Shown here in pieces: positions 1 to 7,700 of a stretch of 64,000 bases of DNA. A program made the position numbers and the translations under genes. Source of the DNA: Solirubrobacterales bacterium. GTDB lineage: Bacteria > Actinomycetota > Thermoleophilia > Solirubrobacterales > Solirubrobacteraceae. How positions within the stretch are numbered: the stretch's first letter is position 1; every line of letters starts with the position of its first letter. The notes below the pieces were generated by a model. It made no database searches and was not told the origin of the DNA. It worked only from the letters and a program-made list of their open reading frames with translations. The stretch lies in the NCBI GenBank assembly GCA_003132505.1, contig PKXY01000033.1, positions 66,847 to 130,846 of the forward strand. Reading direction: 5' to 3'.

Positions 1-149
1 ACGGTCATCAGGCAATAGGTCGGGCGCCAAGCCGACGGCCCGCGACCGCTCCCACAAAAACCGAGCGCCCGCGAACCCCACCCCTGGCGCTCGCCTCGCG
101 CGACTTGGAGTCGTGTCGGTCGTTAGCGGGCTGCTGTCAGCATGCTGGC

Positions 150-413
150 ATGCACCAGCACGAATCGAAGGCGTGTCCGCAGTGCCGTGCAGTGGCGCCC
201 GACATTGACGGGCCGGTCCACGCCTACGTGCCCACTTCGCCGGGCTGTTGGATCACGTTCGGTCAGCCGCAGGCCGACGAGATGCAGCGCTTTCGCTACC
301 CGCCGGCTCACCGACACGTCGTAGACGCCTACATGGCACAGCACCCAGGCGACCGGACCGACCGCCGCGATCGCCAATCGTGGCCGCATGAATCGCGGTG
401 GCGCGAGCGATGA
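150..413 (+). CDS. Truncated DUF5946-like protein
   Basis: A short reading frame starting at ATG 150 encodes about 87 residues. It has an N-terminal CPQC zinc-ribbon-like pair, a DGPVHAY stretch, SPGCW, and a histidine-rich block ending in DAYMAQHPG. This order resembles the N-terminal half of DUF5946 family proteins, as I recall that family; no search was run. The family is normally about twice as long, and after the sequence DRRDRQS the similarity is lost, so the protein is truncated or frameshifted. Its stop overlaps the start of the downstream MmcQ-like gene in an ATGA, which suggests translational coupling. A small inverted repeat (TGCTGG/CCAGCA) spans the start codon. The function is unknown. 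Confidence 0.45.
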   Translation: MHQHESKACPQCRAVAPDIDGPVHAYVPTSPGCWITFGQPQADEMQRFRYPPAHRHVVDAYMAQHPGDRTDRRDRQSWPHESRWRER

Positions 414-802
414 ATCCCGCCGAGCTTCGCGATCACTGTCTCTCGTATAGCGGCGCCGAGGAGACGTTCCCGTTCGGCCCCGAGACGTCCGTCTTCAAGG
501 TCTCTGGAAAGATGTTTGCGCTATCCCAGCTCGGCGCGGACTCGCTTCGCGTCAGCCTCAAGTGCGAGCCTCAGCTCGCCGATGCGCTCCGCGATGCGCA
601 CGCGTCGGTAGTTCCCGGATACCACCTCAACAAACGCCACTGGAACACCGTGATCATTGACGGATCCCTGCCCGCGCAGATGATCGATGACATGATCGAG
701 GACTCCTACGGCCTCGTCGTCAGCCAGCTCCCGGAGTCCGGCCGCCGCGCCCTGGGATTGAGGGCTGACACACCGCGAGCCCGGCGCACTCACGGCGCTT
801 AA
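410..802 (+). CDS. MmcQ/YjbR family protein
   Basis: The protein of about 130 residues has the usual MmcQ/YjbR layout: an N-terminal helix (PAELRDHCLSY), a KVSGKMFAL strand, a SLKCEP strand, then GYHLNKRHWNTV and a C-terminal helix carrying DDMIEDSY. Members adopt a CyaY-like double-wing fold proposed to bind DNA, but no firm function is known. I start it at ATG 410 (MNPAEL). The ORF track starts at GTG 398, which only adds MARA. The start overlaps the stop of the preceding DUF5946-like frame, so the two are probably co-transcribed. The last 20 or so residues are rich in arginine and look disordered. Confidence 0.8.
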   Translation: MNPAELRDHCLSYSGAEETFPFGPETSVFKVSGKMFALSQLGADSLRVSLKCEPQLADALRDAHASVVPGYHLNKRHWNTVIIDGSLPAQMIDDMIEDSYGLVVSQLPESGRRALGLRADTPRARRTHGA

Positions 803-954
803 CCTGCCAATCGGACCGTCGCTCGCAGTTGCAAATTCTGGAAGCGACAACGCGATCCCGTCCCCGCGTCATTGTCTCTCCGCGCGAACAGCGACTGCCG
901 GCGTGGGCGTAGCTCCGCCCGTGGCTGCGGCGCGTAGTCGTATGCTCGCTCGCG

Positions 955-1530
955 TTGGGCGGCTCGGGACGATCGGTGACGGGAGGCGGGTTCTCCGCCC
1001 GCACGTGGATCGGCGGCCTCGTGTTGATCGTTGTCGTTGGTGTGATCGTCGTTGCCGTTGAGTCACACTCGTCGCCTGCAGCCGCGCACCGCGGGCCAGG
1101 CCCGCGCGCGGCTCGATCGCTTGTCCTGACGGCGTTCGCCGTCGAGGCTCGCGCACAGTTATCGACCGGCATTACGTCGGCGTTGCTGCGTCACGAGGTC
1201 GATGCTGCCGAACGCACCATGGCTCCCGCGGCAGCGCGCTGGTTCGCCGGCCGGATTGCCCGCGATAGGACCGACGCGCGCCGCGCACGCGCTCTCAGCG
1301 GCGACGCGTGGGACCACGCCCGCACGTGGATTAGATCAAGCGCGGTTCTCGGACCGACCTCGACGCGCGTCCAACTCCTCGTGACCATCGAAGACGGCCT
1401 GCACATCGCGGGCACTCATGCGACCACGCTCACTGTCACGCCCTACGTCGTTAGCCTCACGCGCGCGGCGAATGGCGCCTGGCGAATCCGACACCTCGCG
1501 TTCCAAAACCCGGAAGCCTTCAACGGTTAG
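955..1530 (+). CDS. Membrane-anchored hypothetical protein
   Basis: The protein of about 191 residues has a glycine-rich N-terminus and one strong hydrophobic segment at residues 18-40 (GGLVLIVVVGVIVVAVES). A soluble region follows, with alternating helices and strands ending in GAWRIRHLAFQNPE. The layout, one membrane helix followed by a domain that could be an alpha+beta cone (NTF2/Mce-associated type), suggests an exported, membrane-tethered accessory protein. I do not recognise the family. The start is uncertain: the frame opens at TTG 955 and no better codon with a ribosome site was found. The gene stands alone, with the sigma-factor gene converging from the right. Confidence 0.55.
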   Translation: MGGSGRSVTGGGFSARTWIGGLVLIVVVGVIVVAVESHSSPAAAHRGPGPRAARSLVLTAFAVEARAQLSTGITSALLRHEVDAAERTMAPAAARWFAGRIARDRTDARRARALSGDAWDHARTWIRSSAVLGPTSTRVQLLVTIEDGLHIAGTHATTLTVTPYVVSLTRAANGAWRIRHLAFQNPEAFNG

Positions 1531-1679
1531 CCAACGCGAGACGCCGCTCGAACAAAAAGGAGGCGCCACACAAGACCCCGGCCACGCGGCTCCCTCGCGC
1601 GAGATGGAACTGTCTGGACGGGCAGTAAGCGATAGCCGCGCGCACTCACTCCGCCATCGTTGTCGCTTTCGCTGGCCGT

Positions 1680-2567
1680 CTAGCGTGCCGCGGAGGGGGT
1701 GATGCCGTGGATGTCGAGCTTGGGGACTAGCTCGGGGTCGTTGAACACGTCGATCGCTAGCGCGCGGTCGCCGACGACCGTGAATGCGAGTACCGCGAAT
1801 GGCTGCTCGCCGTCGAATGCGACTGCGCCGGCGGCGCCGTTGACGAGCGCCGGGCGAACGTACGGCGCGAACCGTCGCGCGTTCATTGCGCCTTGCGCGA
1901 CTTGCGTGGCGCCGTGTAGCTCGAGTGGGTCGCCGTCGCGGCGGTGGGCGCGGAGCACTACGTTCGGGTCGAGTACCGCGACGAGTGCTTCGAGGTCGCC
2001 CTCGCGGGCAGCGGCGAAGTAGGCGTTGACGACTGCCCGCTGTCTAGTCATGTCCGGGTCGGGCGGCGGCGCCGCGTCGCGCACGCGGCGGCGGGCGCGG
2101 CTGGCGAGCTGGCGGGTCGCTTGGGGTGAGCGGTCGACCATCGCAGCGATTTCGTCGAACGGCACGGCGAACATGTCGTGGAGCACGAACGCGAGACGCT
2201 CGGCCGGACTGAGCGTGTCCAGGACGACCTGCAGCGCGATCCCAACGGCGTCCGCTAGCAGTGCTTCGTGCTCGGGATCGGTCCCGGCCACCGGGTTATC
2301 GATGATTGGCTCCGGCAGGAAGCTGTTGAGCGGCTGCTCGCCGCGTGTGCGGCGGGAACGCAGAATGTTCAGGCAGATCCGGGCGATGACAGTCGTCAGC
2401 CACGGCTCGAGGTTGTCGATCTGCTCGGCGTCGGTCCGCTGTAGCCGCAGCCACGACTCCTGCACGGCGTCGTCGGCCTCGGTCAACGAGCCGAGCATCC
2501 GGTAGGCAACCGCGCTGAGCTGGGGCCGCTGACGTTCGAACCGGTTGGCCAGCTCGAGGTCGTCCAT
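1680..2567 (-). CDS. ECF41-type sigma factor (SigJ-like) with SnoaL-like C-terminal domain
   Basis: This ECF sigma factor of about 295 residues has region 2 at residues 5-75 (AYRMLGSLTEADDAVQESWLR), region 4 at about 115-165 (LSPAERLAFVLHDMFAVPFDEIA) and a C-terminal SnoaL/NTF2-like domain from about 180. That fused domain defines the ECF41 group, in which it tunes sigma activity and no classical anti-sigma factor is used. I start it at ATG 2567 (MDDLELANRF). The longer ORF-track start at 2606 would lie upstream of the predicted transcription start. It is divergent from a carboxymuconolactone-decarboxylase-family gene, the classic ECF41 neighbour. The promoters between them fit the ECF41 motif, so autoregulation is likely. 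Confidence 0.9.
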   Translation of the reverse strand: MDDLELANRFERQRPQLSAVAYRMLGSLTEADDAVQESWLRLQRTDAEQIDNLEPWLTTVIARICLNILRSRRTRGEQPLNSFLPEPIIDNPVAGTDPEHEALLADAVGIALQVVLDTLSPAERLAFVLHDMFAVPFDEIAAMVDRSPQATRQLASRARRRVRDAAPPPDPDMTRQRAVVNAYFAAAREGDLEALVAVLDPNVVLRAHRRDGDPLELHGATQVAQGAMNARRFAPYVRPALVNGAAGAVAFDGEQPFAVLAFTVVGDRALAIDVFNDPELVPKLDIHGITPSAAR

Positions 2568-2570
2568 CGC

Positions 2571-2597
2571 TGTCACACCGTCCGGGGTTCGCGGGTC
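2571..2597 (+). promoter_or_regulatory. Predicted ECF41-dependent promoter of the CMD-family gene
   Basis: TGTCACA at 2571-2577 is followed after 16 bases by GGTC at 2594-2597. The published ECF41 target motif, as I recall it, is TGTCACA with CGTC about 16 bases downstream. A transcript starting near 2603 would have a leader of about 43 bases before ATG 2646. Confidence 0.7.
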
Positions 2598-2607
2598 ATA
2601 CCCCATA

Positions 2608-2634
2608 GACCCGTGAATCCCGACCTATGTGACA
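2608..2634 (-). promoter_or_regulatory. Predicted ECF41-dependent promoter of the sigma gene itself
   Basis: On the minus strand TGTCACA (2634-2628) is followed after 16 bases by GGTC (2611-2608), the exact mirror of the plus-strand promoter. Its -35 element overlaps the ribosome-binding region of the CMD-family gene. Transcription would start near 2601, 35 bases before the sigma start codon. Confidence 0.7.
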
Positions 2635-2645
2635 GGAGGTGCCCG

Positions 2646-3269
2646 ATGGCACGCATTCAGGGAGTATCGAAGAGCAAGGCCGGGCCGATGGTCAGGCTGG
2701 TCTACCGGTTCGGACCGAGGATGATGAAGAAGCTGACCGGCCGCGCACCGCAGGCGGGCAGCGGCCTGGAGCCAATGGAGATCTGGGCCCACCAGCCGAA
2801 GATGATGATGGGAATGGGCAAGTTCAACCAGGCGGTGCGCAAGGGGCGCTCCGTCGATGAGCGGCTGAAGAACCTCGTCGAGCTGAAGGGCGCGCAGATG
2901 ATCGGATGCGAGTTCTGCGTCGACCTCGGCTCGCAGATCTGCCGCAACAACGGTCTTAGCGACGAGGAGCTGCTAGCGCTACCGCGCTACCACCAGAGCG
3001 ATCTGTTCACCGACCGCGAGAAGCTGGCGCTCGACTACGCGGTTGCTGTGATGCGCACGCCGGTCGAGGTCACCGACGAGCTGTTCGCCCGAATGCACGA
3101 GCACTTCAGCGACCAGCAACTCGTCGAGATCACCGCACACCTGACGCTCGTCAACCTCGACCGCTTCAACGCCGCCTTCAGGATCGGCTCGGCCGGATTC
3201 AGCGAAGGGATGGTTTGCGTACCACCGGACCACCCCGCCGCCAACCGCACGCTCGCGAGGATCGCCTAG
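2646..3269 (+). CDS. Carboxymuconolactone decarboxylase family protein
   Basis: The protein of about 207 residues belongs to the CMD/AhpD-like alpha-helical superfamily. It contains the signature KNLVELKGAQMIGCEFCVDLG with a CxxC-like cysteine and a downstream acid/histidine region (EHFSDQQLVEITAHLTLVN). Members are peroxidases or decarboxylases that use these residues, often against hydroperoxides. ATG 2646 is preceded by a strong AGGAGG, so I prefer it to the upstream start at 2613. It is divergent from the ECF41 sigma gene. CMD proteins are one of the three standard ECF41 partners, so this is the likely main target of that sigma factor. Confidence 0.88.
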   Translation: MARIQGVSKSKAGPMVRLVYRFGPRMMKKLTGRAPQAGSGLEPMEIWAHQPKMMMGMGKFNQAVRKGRSVDERLKNLVELKGAQMIGCEFCVDLGSQICRNNGLSDEELLALPRYHQSDLFTDREKLALDYAVAVMRTPVEVTDELFARMHEHFSDQQLVEITAHLTLVNLDRFNAAFRIGSAGFSEGMVCVPPDHPAANRTLARIA

Positions 3270-3331
3270 ACCTCGGCCTGCCCTCCAGCATCGTCATCGC
3301 TTTACGGCAAAGGAGTCACGGCCGCCGGCAC

Positions 3332-3727
3332 TCAGGTCAGCGTGGCGCGCTGGGCGTAGCGGTGATGAAGCATCAGCGCGTTGCCGTCGGGATCGGAGAA
3401 GAAGGCCATGTGGCAGACGCCTGTGTCGAACGTGTCGCCCTCGAAGTTGAGGCCGCGCCCGCTCAACTTCTGGCGGGCGGCCGCGACATCGTCGACGTGC
3501 AGGGCCACCGGGTTCGGGTTGGGGTGATAACCCATCGGGAACTTCTCGGTCATCGCTACGTTCAGGGTCAGCGAGCCAGCCTCGAACTCGGCGAACCCGC
3601 GCTCGGGCATGTGGACCGAGCAGGGCAGGCCGAGGATGGTGCCGTAGAACTCGACCGCGGCCGCCAGGTTTCGCGTAGGGAACATCACAAAGTCGACGCC
3701 GGTAATGGGTGTGGTGGTCATGGTCAT
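3332..3727 (-). CDS. VOC (glyoxalase/bleomycin-resistance) family protein
   Basis: This 131-residue protein has one vicinal-oxygen-chelate module pair: ITGVDFVMFPTRNLAAAVEFY at the start and a second beta-alpha-beta-beta-beta unit from about residue 70 (PNPVALHVDDV). The family ending, SDPDGNALMLHHRY, is present. Members bind a metal and act as glyoxalases, dioxygenases or resistance proteins; the substrate cannot be predicted. Histidine and glutamate residues at the usual positions (VALHVD, ALMLHH) suggest that the metal site may be intact. The gene is monocistronic and converges with the CMD-family gene. Confidence 0.82.
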   Translation of the reverse strand: MTMTTTPITGVDFVMFPTRNLAAAVEFYGTILGLPCSVHMPERGFAEFEAGSLTLNVAMTEKFPMGYHPNPNPVALHVDDVAAARQKLSGRGLNFEGDTFDTGVCHMAFFSDPDGNALMLHHRYAQRATLT

Positions 3728-4053
3728 ACGGACGATCCTACCCCGACGCTGGGTAGCTCGACCACTTCTGACCCGCGGTCAGGCTCGCGCGCCATCGTCG
3801 GCAATGGCAAGCACCTCTTCGCGGACGTCCAGTCCGCGTCCCACCTCGCCCTCGCGGCCGCCGGCCGCGACAGTGACAGCGACAGTTGGCGTCCCTCACC
3901 AGCACCCGACAGCCGCCAAGCCGCATCGAGACGGTCGCATTCTGCGAAAGGGCCCGCGACCGTCCCCGCGCCCCACGCTGTCGCAGTGCGCGACACGCAG
4001 CTGCGCTGAGATAACCCGCCGGTTGCGACACCGCGCCGGGTCGTCGCCGAGCG
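3728..4053. other. Intergenic stretch without a recognised gene
   Basis: About 325 bases between the VOC gene and a secreted-protein gene. The ORFs crossing it are low-complexity shadows (arginine/serine-rich, no family pattern). I see no RNA gene or repeat. Confidence 0.4.
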
Positions 4054-4473
4054 TTAGTTCTTGTTGAACACGACGCTGACCTTGACCCGGGCGGCGGGGA
4101 TCGAGGTCTTGCGGACAACAACCGTCCAGGCGCCACCCGGCGTGCCGCCCTCGGCGAAATGCAGCACGCACAACGCTTGTCCAGCGGTCGTGCGGCAGCC
4201 CTGGTCGTGAAGCGTGCCGAGGGTGGACCGCGTCCCAGCGATCGTGTTCATCGTCACCGCGACCGCCGCTGTAGCCGGAGCGGTCACGGTCACGTCGTAG
4301 GTGTGCGAAGCCAGGGCCGAGATTGCAAATCGCTTCGTCGCCTGTCCTCGCGGTAGGTGCAACGTGGCGCTCTGAACATGTCCAGCCGGAACCGTGGCGG
4401 CAGCCACGCTGCTGACCGCAAACACACCCAGGCAACTAAGTCCGCCAGCCAGGGCGACGGCGCGGGCTCGCAT
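4054..4473 (-). CDS. Secreted hypothetical protein
   Basis: The protein of 139 residues has a clear signal peptide (MRARAVALAGGLSCLGVFAVSS, cleavage probably after the AAA near residue 26). A small beta-rich domain with one cysteine pair (DQGCRTTAGQALCVL) follows. Alternating hydrophobic strands (YDVTVTAPATAAVAVTM and WTVVVRKTS) suggest an immunoglobulin-like sandwich such as the bacterial pre-peptidase C-terminal fold. No function can be assigned. It stands alone and is transcribed from a promoter somewhere to its right. Confidence 0.6.
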   Translation of the reverse strand: MRARAVALAGGLSCLGVFAVSSVAAATVPAGHVQSATLHLPRGQATKRFAISALASHTYDVTVTAPATAAVAVTMNTIAGTRSTLGTLHDQGCRTTAGQALCVLHFAEGGTPGGAWTVVVRKTSIPAARVKVSVVFNKN

Positions 4474-5009
4474 CTGCCGACCGTAGCACGGATCAACACT
4501 TGCGCTGGCGCACTGCGCGGTCCTGCGTCACGACGCGCCAGGCGAGCTTGGCTAACGTCTACGCATGCCGAATCCGCCGCGGATACCCCTGTCAGTTTTC
4601 GTTCCCCGCGGCGGCCATGGTGCCCGCCGCGCTGCTCGGAAGCCTTGGCGGCTGGCCTGTACTCATGGCCGGAGCTCTGATGTTGATCGCGGCCCTTGGC
4701 GCCTTGGGGTGATTCAAAGGCGACGAGATCGCACCCTGTGGTAGCCCGCGAGCTCTAAGGCCAGCCTCCGAGGCACACCAGGCCCCGCCGGCACGCAGCC
4801 GTTGTCGCAAATCCCGAGAGCAGCCACGAGCGCAACCCAACGCCGCGCTGCCCCATTGGGCGAGAGGCGGGTGCCGGACCAGCGGTGACGGGCCGGTTCC
4901 TACGCGCCGAGGTAGCGTGTCGCGAGGCGCTGCTCGCTGATGCCGTCGTTGGTCGCGTTCCGGACGCGCCGGATTCGTAAACTCGCCGAAAGGGCGAATG
5001 GAGGACGAG
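4474..5009. other. Long intergenic region, no gene supported
   Basis: About 535 bases. A plus-strand frame ending at 4712 encodes a hydrophobic tail (LLGSLGGWPVLMAGALM) with no plausible start or family. The minus-strand ORFs are arginine-rich shadows. No RNA gene was recognised. Confidence 0.4.
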
Positions 5010-5399
5010 ATGTCGAGCGGACACAGTCGTATCAACCTGGCCGACGTCGCCGACGCAGCGCCGGGAAATGGCTTTGGGGACAGGTGGGAGGCACGCGTGG
5101 CGCGCGCCGACCTCGACGCCGAGCAGACCGGCTTGACTCACTTCCGTCTTCGGCCTGGAAAGCGCTCGCCGTTCATGCATCGCCACCAACGCGCGGAGGA
5201 GGTCTACGTGGTCCTCCGTGGGACCGGCCGGATCAAGCTGGACGATGAGATCCTCGATGTTCGCGCGCTGGACGCCGTTCGTGTCGCGCCCGAGGTGGCT
5301 CGGGCCTTCGAGGCCGGCCCGGAGGGGCTCGAGTTCATCGCCTTCGGCCCCCATCGCGAGGCAGACGGTGAAACGGTCGAAGACCGCTGGGTCGACTGA
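5010..5399 (+). CDS. Cupin-domain protein
   Basis: The protein of about 129 residues has one cupin barrel. Motif 1 is HRHQRAEEVYVVLRGTGRI, with two histidines and a glutamate as metal ligands. Motif 2 is around DAVRVAPEVARAFEAGPEG and lacks the usual histidine. ATG 5010 has GGAGG five bases upstream; ATG 4998 in the ORF track overlaps that site, so 5010 is preferred. Small cupins of this type are often metal-dependent isomerases or sugar/phenol-binding proteins, and a specific role cannot be given. The gene is followed by two thioredoxin-fold genes in the same direction, about 120 bases away. Confidence 0.8.
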   Translation: MSSGHSRINLADVADAAPGNGFGDRWEARVARADLDAEQTGLTHFRLRPGKRSPFMHRHQRAEEVYVVLRGTGRIKLDDEILDVRALDAVRVAPEVARAFEAGPEGLEFIAFGPHREADGETVEDRWVD

Positions 5400-5519
5400 G
5401 CTTGTCGCCTACTACACGCCGTTGACTTACCGGCCCCATTCGGCCCGGGCACCAGCGTGCTGAATCGATAGATGCGCTCGCGCCTAGCAGATGCGGAAAC
5501 GGCGACCCAGCCACGACCT

Positions 5520-5870
5520 ATGCTGCATAGCGTGTCCACTATCGAGCTGCTGTACTGGGACGGTTGCCCGTCCCACCCCGAGGCGCTCTGCGATCTGCGC
5601 GCCGCGCTCAATGAGCTCGGGCACCCAGAGCTCCAGGTCGCGCTGGTCGAGATCGCTACCGAGGAGCAGGCGACGGAGTACGCCTTTGTTGGGTCCCCGA
5701 CCCTGCGAGTCGACGGCGTCGATCCGCTACCCTCACCGGAGGGTGAGCCACCGAGCCTGACCTGCCGGATCTACCGGCTACGTGACGGCCGCTACTCCCC
5801 AACGCCCGACCCCGCAGATTTGCGCGACGCACTGCGTCGACTTCTACCTCGATCTGCCCAGGAGGCCTGA
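5520..5870 (+). CDS. Small thioredoxin-fold protein
   Basis: The protein of about 116 residues opens with a beta strand, then WDGCPSHPEAL and an alpha helix. This is a thioredoxin-like active-site position with a single cysteine (CPSH). A cis-proline region follows (VGSPTLRVDGVDPLPS). The pattern matches small thioredoxin-like or alkylmercury-lyase-like proteins common in actinobacteria. The usual CxxC second cysteine is replaced by histidine, so it is not a classical thioredoxin. The start is uncertain: ATG 5472, ATG 5520 and GTG 5532 are in frame, and the family usually begins just before the first strand. Its stop lies five bases before the next start, so the two are probably one operon. 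Confidence 0.65.
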   Translation: MLHSVSTIELLYWDGCPSHPEALCDLRAALNELGHPELQVALVEIATEEQATEYAFVGSPTLRVDGVDPLPSPEGEPPSLTCRIYRLRDGRYSPTPDPADLRDALRRLLPRSAQEA

Positions 5871-5874
5871 CCGC

Positions 5875-6402
5875 ATGTCACTTGCCATCGGAGCACCGGT
5901 TTCGACGTTCACGCTGCCCGACACTGACGGCACGCCGACGCCACTGCACGACCGCGACAGTGCTGCGACGGCCGTCGTGTTCACCTGCAACCACTGCCCC
6001 TACGCACTCGCCTGGCATGAGCGCCTGCAAGCGGTCGCGCGCGACTATCTCCCGCGTGGCGTGCGCATGCTGCAGATCAACGCCAACGACGCCAAACGCT
6101 ACCCGCGCGACTCACCGGCCGCGATGGCAGCGCGCGTAAACGCCGGCGAGTTCGCCGGCCCCTACCTGCACGACTCAAGCCAAGAGGTCGCACGCACCTG
6201 GGGCGCCGCGGTAACCCCAGACGTGTACGTGCTCGACGCCGAGGGCCAACTCGTCTACCACGGCGCCCCCGACGCCGACTACCACGACGCGTCACTCGCA
6301 GCGGAATGGCTGCGCGAAGCACTCGACGACGTGCTCGCCGGGCGACCGGTGGCGCGAACGGAGACGCAACCCGTGGGATGCTCGATCAAGTGGCTGACCT
6401 GA
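5875..6402 (+). CDS. Peroxiredoxin/AhpC-TSA-like thioredoxin family protein
   Basis: The protein of about 175 residues has the thioredoxin fold of the redoxin/AhpC-TSA group. After APVSTFTLPDTDG comes the active-site segment FTCNHCPYALAW (CxxC as CNHC), then a conserved QINANDAKRYPRDS segment, AVTPDVYVLDAEG with the cis-proline, and a C-terminal YHGAPDADY. These proteins are cytosolic thiol oxidoreductases. I place the start at ATG 5875 because GGAGG lies ten bases upstream; the 5782 start in the ORF track would overlap the preceding gene by about 90 bases. It follows the small thioredoxin-fold gene, suggesting a shared redox role. Confidence 0.82.
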   Translation: MSLAIGAPVSTFTLPDTDGTPTPLHDRDSAATAVVFTCNHCPYALAWHERLQAVARDYLPRGVRMLQINANDAKRYPRDSPAAMAARVNAGEFAGPYLHDSSQEVARTWGAAVTPDVYVLDAEGQLVYHGAPDADYHDASLAAEWLREALDDVLAGRPVARTETQPVGCSIKWLT

Positions 6403-6499
6403 GCGGTCAGCCAGGCTCGCGCCACCCGGATGCGACCTGACGAGAGCCGGTCACCGACTGTCGGCGGTGGAGGACCGCCGTGCTCATCGCTAGTCCGGG

Positions 6500-7028
6500 T
6501 CAGGCATCGATTCGCCGTGTCGCTGCGGCTCGTTCCTCGTCGGTGAACAGATCCATCCAGCGTTGCTGTGTGATCTCCCGCTCCGTCGTGAGCTCCGGCC
6601 GCCCGTGCTCAACCAGCCACGGTGTGACCGGGAGGGATGTTCCCCGTGGAAAGGAGGTGTCGAGCTGCTTCGACTGCTCCCATCTGGTTGATCAGGCCGA
6701 TCCAGCCGCCCGGGGTGAACCCTGCCGTGATCGTGTCTTTCACAAGCTCGCGACAGCGGAACTGGAACTGGCCCGCAAGGCTCGACGGATCATCCGGGTC
6801 CACAACCTGCAGCTCGCCGCGCATTCGAAGCCGCCGAACGGGCATCGCCGGAGCAGCAGCGAGTGTCCATCCACACGATCCGCAGTAGGTGACCGACACA
6901 GGAGCCGGAAGACCCTGCGCCGCGTCGACACCTTCGATCTCCTCACTGCGAAGAGTCTCCCTCAGCGGCAGCGTGCAGTGCGGGCAAGTCGGCCCATCGA
7001 CAGCGCCGACACCAACGTCGCTCGACAC
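6500..7028 (-). pseudogene. Zinc-ribbon hypothetical protein with a C-terminal frameshift
   Basis: The minus frame has two zinc-binding pairs, CPHC and CGSC, 30-40 residues apart. A helical domain follows (FQFRCRELVKDTITAGFTPGG, then GLINQMGAVEAARHLL). The frame then stops at 6609 after GHTVAG. A one-base shift restores WLVEHGRPELTTE and QQRWMDLFTDEER, ending at TGA 6500. That tail is what I expect for this recurrent actinobacterial family (GAVEA...LW..GRLDLT...LFT..E). The lesion is one extra base near 6620. It could be a real mutation or an assembly error. The start is unclear; GTG 7028 is the nearest candidate before the first zinc pair. The function is unknown. Confidence 0.65.
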
Positions 7029-7211
7029 GCCGCCAGTGTCGCAGACCAGCGCCACTCGACACACCCCGCCGGTGACCGCTTCCACCCAATGCGGTCGCGC
7101 CGAACGGGCAAGGAGACACGCCTGCTGCGCGCGAACAGCGAGCGAGCGCGCGCCGCGGGTTGATCGGCGACGAAGTCGTATCGTGCAGCCGGTCAACCCG
7201 GCGCGCGCTGT

Positions 7212-7700
7212 CTATTGCAGGGACAAGGCAATCTGTTCGAGAAGGTCGAGTGACTCGTTTGTGCCGGCTTCCATCCCGGAGTTGAGGTGAGCGTCGCGGT
7301 TCTCCTGGCTGCTGTGCCGCACCAGGATCGCGAGCGTCGTGTGCCCGCCCGCCTCGCTGAACGTGGTGGTTGCGAGTCCCGGTGCGTCAGGCGCTCCTTC
7401 GTAGACCTGGGTTGAGACGATCCGCTCGTTCGGCAGGATCTCGCGGTACTCGCCATGGAAGGCGACCTCGAACTGACCGTGGGCGAGCATCACGTAGCGC
7501 CACCGGCCGCCGACGCGCAGATCGATCTCGCACTCAGTGACCACGCCGCGCTGTCCGGCAAACCACCGCTTGACCAAATCAGGTGTCGTGTAGGCCGTGT
7601 AGACCAAATGCTTGGGCGCGTCGAACTCACGCTCGATCAAGATCTCCTCATCGCTCGGGAGCGTTACCTTCACCGCCGCCTTACTCGTTGCCGCTTCCAT
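7212..7700 (-). CDS. SRPBCC (AHSA1/activator of Hsp90-like) family protein
   Basis: The 162-residue protein has the START/AHSA1 fold signature: EREFDAPKHLVYTAYTTPDLVKRWFAG, then DLRVGGRWRYVM and a C-terminal helix GTNESLDLLEQIAL. Such proteins bind small hydrophobic ligands and are often encoded with an ArsR regulator. The upstream ArsR gene ends in TGA overlapping this ATG (TGATG), so the two are translationally coupled; I therefore use ATG 7700 instead of GTG 7703. It is regulated together with the ArsR gene from the palindrome at 8048-8069. Confidence 0.88.
   Translation of the reverse strand: MEAATSKAAVKVTLPSDEEILIEREFDAPKHLVYTAYTTPDLVKRWFAGQRGVVTECEIDLRVGGRWRYVMLAHGQFEVAFHGEYREILPNERIVSTQVYEGAPDAPGLATTTFSEAGGHTTLAILVRHSSQENRDAHLNSGMEAGTNESLDLLEQIALSLQ

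Noticed and set aside
1699-2505. Plus-strand ORFs opposite the sigma factor gene
   Set aside because: They are serine/arginine-rich frame shadows without start signals.
4500-4712. 70-residue plus-strand ORF with a hydrophobic C-terminal stretch
   Set aside because: Its first half is arginine-rich with no pattern, no ribosome site was found, and no family was recognised.
6480-7163. 227-residue plus-strand ORF
   Set aside because: It is the shadow of the minus-strand zinc-ribbon gene, which has CxxC pairs and a recognisable C-terminal tail.
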